From: Fluviicola sp.
GTDB lineage: Bacteria > Bacteroidota > Bacteroidia > Flavobacteriales_D > Crocinitomicaceae
NCBI RefSeq assembly: GCF_030151805.1
Contig: NZ_JASLCN010000017.1
Location: 1 to 14,766, forward strand
Length of the DNA: 14,766 nt
Reading direction: 5' to 3'
How positions within the stretch are numbered: position 1 is the stretch's first letter; every line of letters begins with the position of its first letter. A program made the position numbers and the translations under genes. Positions 13,398-14,766 of the stretch are shown piece after piece. The notes below the pieces were generated by a model that was given only the letters and a program-made list of their open reading frames with translations, did no database searches and was not told the DNA's origin.

Positions 13398-13863
13398 TTA
13401 CCTGATCAAAGCGTTGGAAAGTTATCCCTACGATTTGGAACAATGCATGGAATCGTTGAACTATGCTATGGCGTATGAAGACAATAACCCGATTGCGTAT
13501 TGTTTAATGGGAAGGGTTCATTTGGAAATATTCAAGGATTATCCGGTCGCAAACAGCTATTTCAGAGAAGCGTTGGCTTCCGATGTCAATTACGTGGAAA
13601 CGTATGCCTACTTTTTGGAATGCCTCCTGATTCAGGCGGATTTTGAAGAGATGAAAAAACTTCTGGTTTTTGCCGGAAAGCGCAAAGGAATGGACCGGGC
13701 CTTGCTTTTCTATTATGAAGCAATGCTTTTGGAACGGCAACTGAAGTTCAAGAAAGCACTCAAAGCAATCAAAGAGGCTATGATCCAGGCTCCAAGCTCT
13801 TCCTTCCTGTCGGATTTGGAAGAAATGAAGCGGCGAATTGAAAAGAAAATCGCTTTGAAATAA
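13384..13863 (+). CDS. TPR-like protein, third gene of the rtcB-prfH operon
   Basis: 159 residues, soluble, with no signal peptide. The sequence is all-helical in appearance with degenerate tetratricopeptide units: about residues 19-50 (MESLNYAMAYEDNNPIAYCL), about 53-90 (PVANSYFREALASDVNYVET) and about 108-137 (LLFYYEAMLLERQLKFKKAL). The C-terminus is lysine-rich (KRRIEKKIALK). Such repeats mediate protein-protein contacts. The ATG lies 14 nt inside the end of prfH in another frame, so translational coupling is likely, and a hairpin terminator follows. This ties it to the ribosome repair pair. I know of no described role for a TPR protein there; a scaffold or ribosome-binding adaptor is a guess. 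Chance co-transcription is the alternative. Confidence 0.8.
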   Translation: MTTNNYLIKALESYPYDLEQCMESLNYAMAYEDNNPIAYCLMGRVHLEIFKDYPVANSYFREALASDVNYVETYAYFLECLLIQADFEEMKKLLVFAGKRKGMDRALLFYYEAMLLERQLKFKKALKAIKEAMIQAPSSSFLSDLEEMKRRIEKKIALK

Positions 13864-13875
13864 TCAATAAAAAAA

Positions 13876-13905
13876 CAAAATGCCATCTGAACAGGTGGCA
13901 TTTTG
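13876..13905 (+). terminator. Hairpin terminator after the rtcB-prfH-TPR operon
   Basis: CAAAATGCCATCTG (13876-13889) and CAGGTGGCATTTTG (13892-13905) pair with one T-G mismatch. The T-rich 3' arm and A-rich 5' flank suit termination in either direction. It starts 13 nt after the TPR gene stop. Confidence 0.65.
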
Positions 13906-13915
13906 AAATTCCTTG

Positions 13916-13923
13916 TACTTTTG
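13916..13923 (+). promoter_or_regulatory. Candidate -7 box of the protease gene
   Basis: TACTTTTG is an exact TAnnTTTG match, 19 nt before the proposed TTG start at 13943. No clear -33 TTTG is seen. The position supports the TTG at 13943 over the TTG at 13913, which would precede the transcription start. Confidence 0.45.
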
Positions 13924-13942
13924 CTCCAGAAAAGTTAAAAAA

Positions 13943-14766
13943 TTGCAACTGAAACAACTAATTGTAGTCACCACCTTCATCTTTCACGCGTTTTGTTATG
14001 CGCATGCAGGAGAAACAGATTCTTTATCCGGAAATGTCAATCTCCTGATCAAAAAGATTCAGAAAACACACGTGAAGCCTCGTGCTGTTGATGCCGCATT
14101 CGGGAACCAGGTTCACGAATATTTGCTGTCATTTGTAGACGATGAAAAGGAAATTTTCAGGGTGGAGGACTTAACGTACCTGAAAGGTTTGAGTTCCAAA
14201 TTACCGGATGATTTTCAAAACGGAAAGCAGTTTTATTTCTCCGAATTTGAACGGATTTTCCGGTCGCGCTCCGATGAAATAAAGAATATTCAAAAGAATT
14301 TCCTGAGCAAAGCAGTTCCTTTAACAAGCTCTAAAAGGGTTTTGATCAATGGCAAAGTGGATTTAACGGCAAGCAATTTCAAATCGTTTTGGGAAGAGCA
14401 ACTAAGCCTGTCTGTTTTTTCGGAAATGCTGAATCTGTATCCGAAAGATGCAGAAGTGTTTTCAAAAGATTGCCTGGCTCCATTCGAGAAGAAAGCACGT
14501 TTGAAAGTGGAAGCTAATTATGCGAATTACTTTGCGATGTTTGAAGGGAAAAAACTGTTGCAGGAAATGTATCTCGGTGCCATTGCAATGAGTTTTGATC
14601 CGCACACCTTGTATTTTAGCCCGTCTCAGAAAAACCGCTTCTTTGAAGAACTTTCTACGCAAAAAGAAAAATTCGGGATCAGTTACCGTTTGGATGAACA
14701 AAACAGAGTCGTATTGAGTGATATTTTACCTGGAAGTTCGGCCTGGCTGAGTAATCAATTGGTTAC
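13943..14766 (+). CDS. prc: Prc/Tsp-type C-terminal processing protease (S41 family), N-terminal part
   Basis: The frame is open to the right edge (about 274 codons), so the catalytic domain is not visible. No ATG exists before the conserved part; TTG at 13943 gives a good signal peptide (QLKQLIVVTTFIFHAFCYAHA, with the first residue Met) with cleavage after AHA near residue 22, so the protein is periplasmic. The following 180 residues are helical, as in the Prc N-terminal domain. The stretch MSFDPHTLYFSPSQKNRFFE and then FGISYRL...VVLSDILPGSSAW match the Prc motif DPHTxYLSP and the start of its PDZ domain. Prc trims periplasmic and lipoprotein substrates and affects cell-wall enzymes in other bacteria. 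The Ser/Lys catalytic dyad lies beyond the window. A non-catalytic homologue cannot be excluded. Confidence 0.82.
   Translation, partial: MQLKQLIVVTTFIFHAFCYAHAGETDSLSGNVNLLIKKIQKTHVKPRAVDAAFGNQVHEYLLSFVDDEKEIFRVEDLTYLKGLSSKLPDDFQNGKQFYFSEFERIFRSRSDEIKNIQKNFLSKAVPLTSSKRVLINGKVDLTASNFKSFWEEQLSLSVFSEMLNLYPKDAEVFSKDCLAPFEKKARLKVEANYANYFAMFEGKKLLQEMYLGAIAMSFDPHTLYFSPSQKNRFFEELSTQKEKFGISYRLDEQNRVVLSDILPGSSAWLSNQLV

Overview
The window looks like chromosomal DNA of a Bacteroidota bacterium, most likely in the order Flavobacteriales. The signs are a type IX secretion (T9SS) C-terminal sorting domain, small outer-membrane beta-barrel proteins with Sec signal peptides, AT-rich start regions without Shine-Dalgarno sequences, and several matches to the Bacteroidota -7 promoter box TAnnTTTG. 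The genus cannot be fixed from the sequence alone. No tRNA, rRNA, CRISPR array, transposase or phage gene was seen.

Region 1 (1-4350, all minus strand) is a cell-surface cluster built around an ECF-type sigma factor. In transcription order it holds a T9SS-sorted secreted protein, a small outer-membrane barrel, and then an operon of a second, paralogous barrel, the sigma factor, and a protein with one membrane helix plus a beta-barrel that runs off the left edge. The three transcription units share an upstream two-part motif, AAGGTTTT-N10-ATTGT, with identical spacing. It is a good candidate for the promoter read by the encoded sigma factor.

Region 2 (4355-5603, minus) is a phenylalanine hydroxylase / pterin carbinolamine dehydratase pair with overlapping genes. 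A 20-residue leader peptide with three consecutive Tyr codons and an intrinsic terminator precede it, with a possible competing antiterminator pairing: a candidate Tyr-sensing attenuator.

Region 3 (5684-10486) holds a large AsmA-family envelope protein (minus) and, divergently, a stand-alone sucC (plus) that ends at a hairpin terminator carrying a REP-like sequence.

Region 4 (10487-13905, plus) is the most unusual. An 884-nt gap contains REP-like palindromes and a 32-nt inverted repeat pair. It also contains what reads as a complete ribosome-dependent attenuator: a 24-codon leader ORF, a 14-bp antiterminator and a mutually exclusive terminator. Downstream lies an rtcB-prfH-TPR operon: RNA ligase, release-factor-like ribosome rescue protein and an uncharacterised TPR protein. 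RtcB and PrfH are known as a repair/rescue pair for ribosomes damaged in the decoding centre. A leader that responds to stalled ribosomes would be a logical, apparently undescribed, control device, but the link to rtcB is inferred across about 250 nt.

Region 5 (13916-14766, plus) is the N-terminal part of a Prc-type (S41) periplasmic protease, cut by the right edge.
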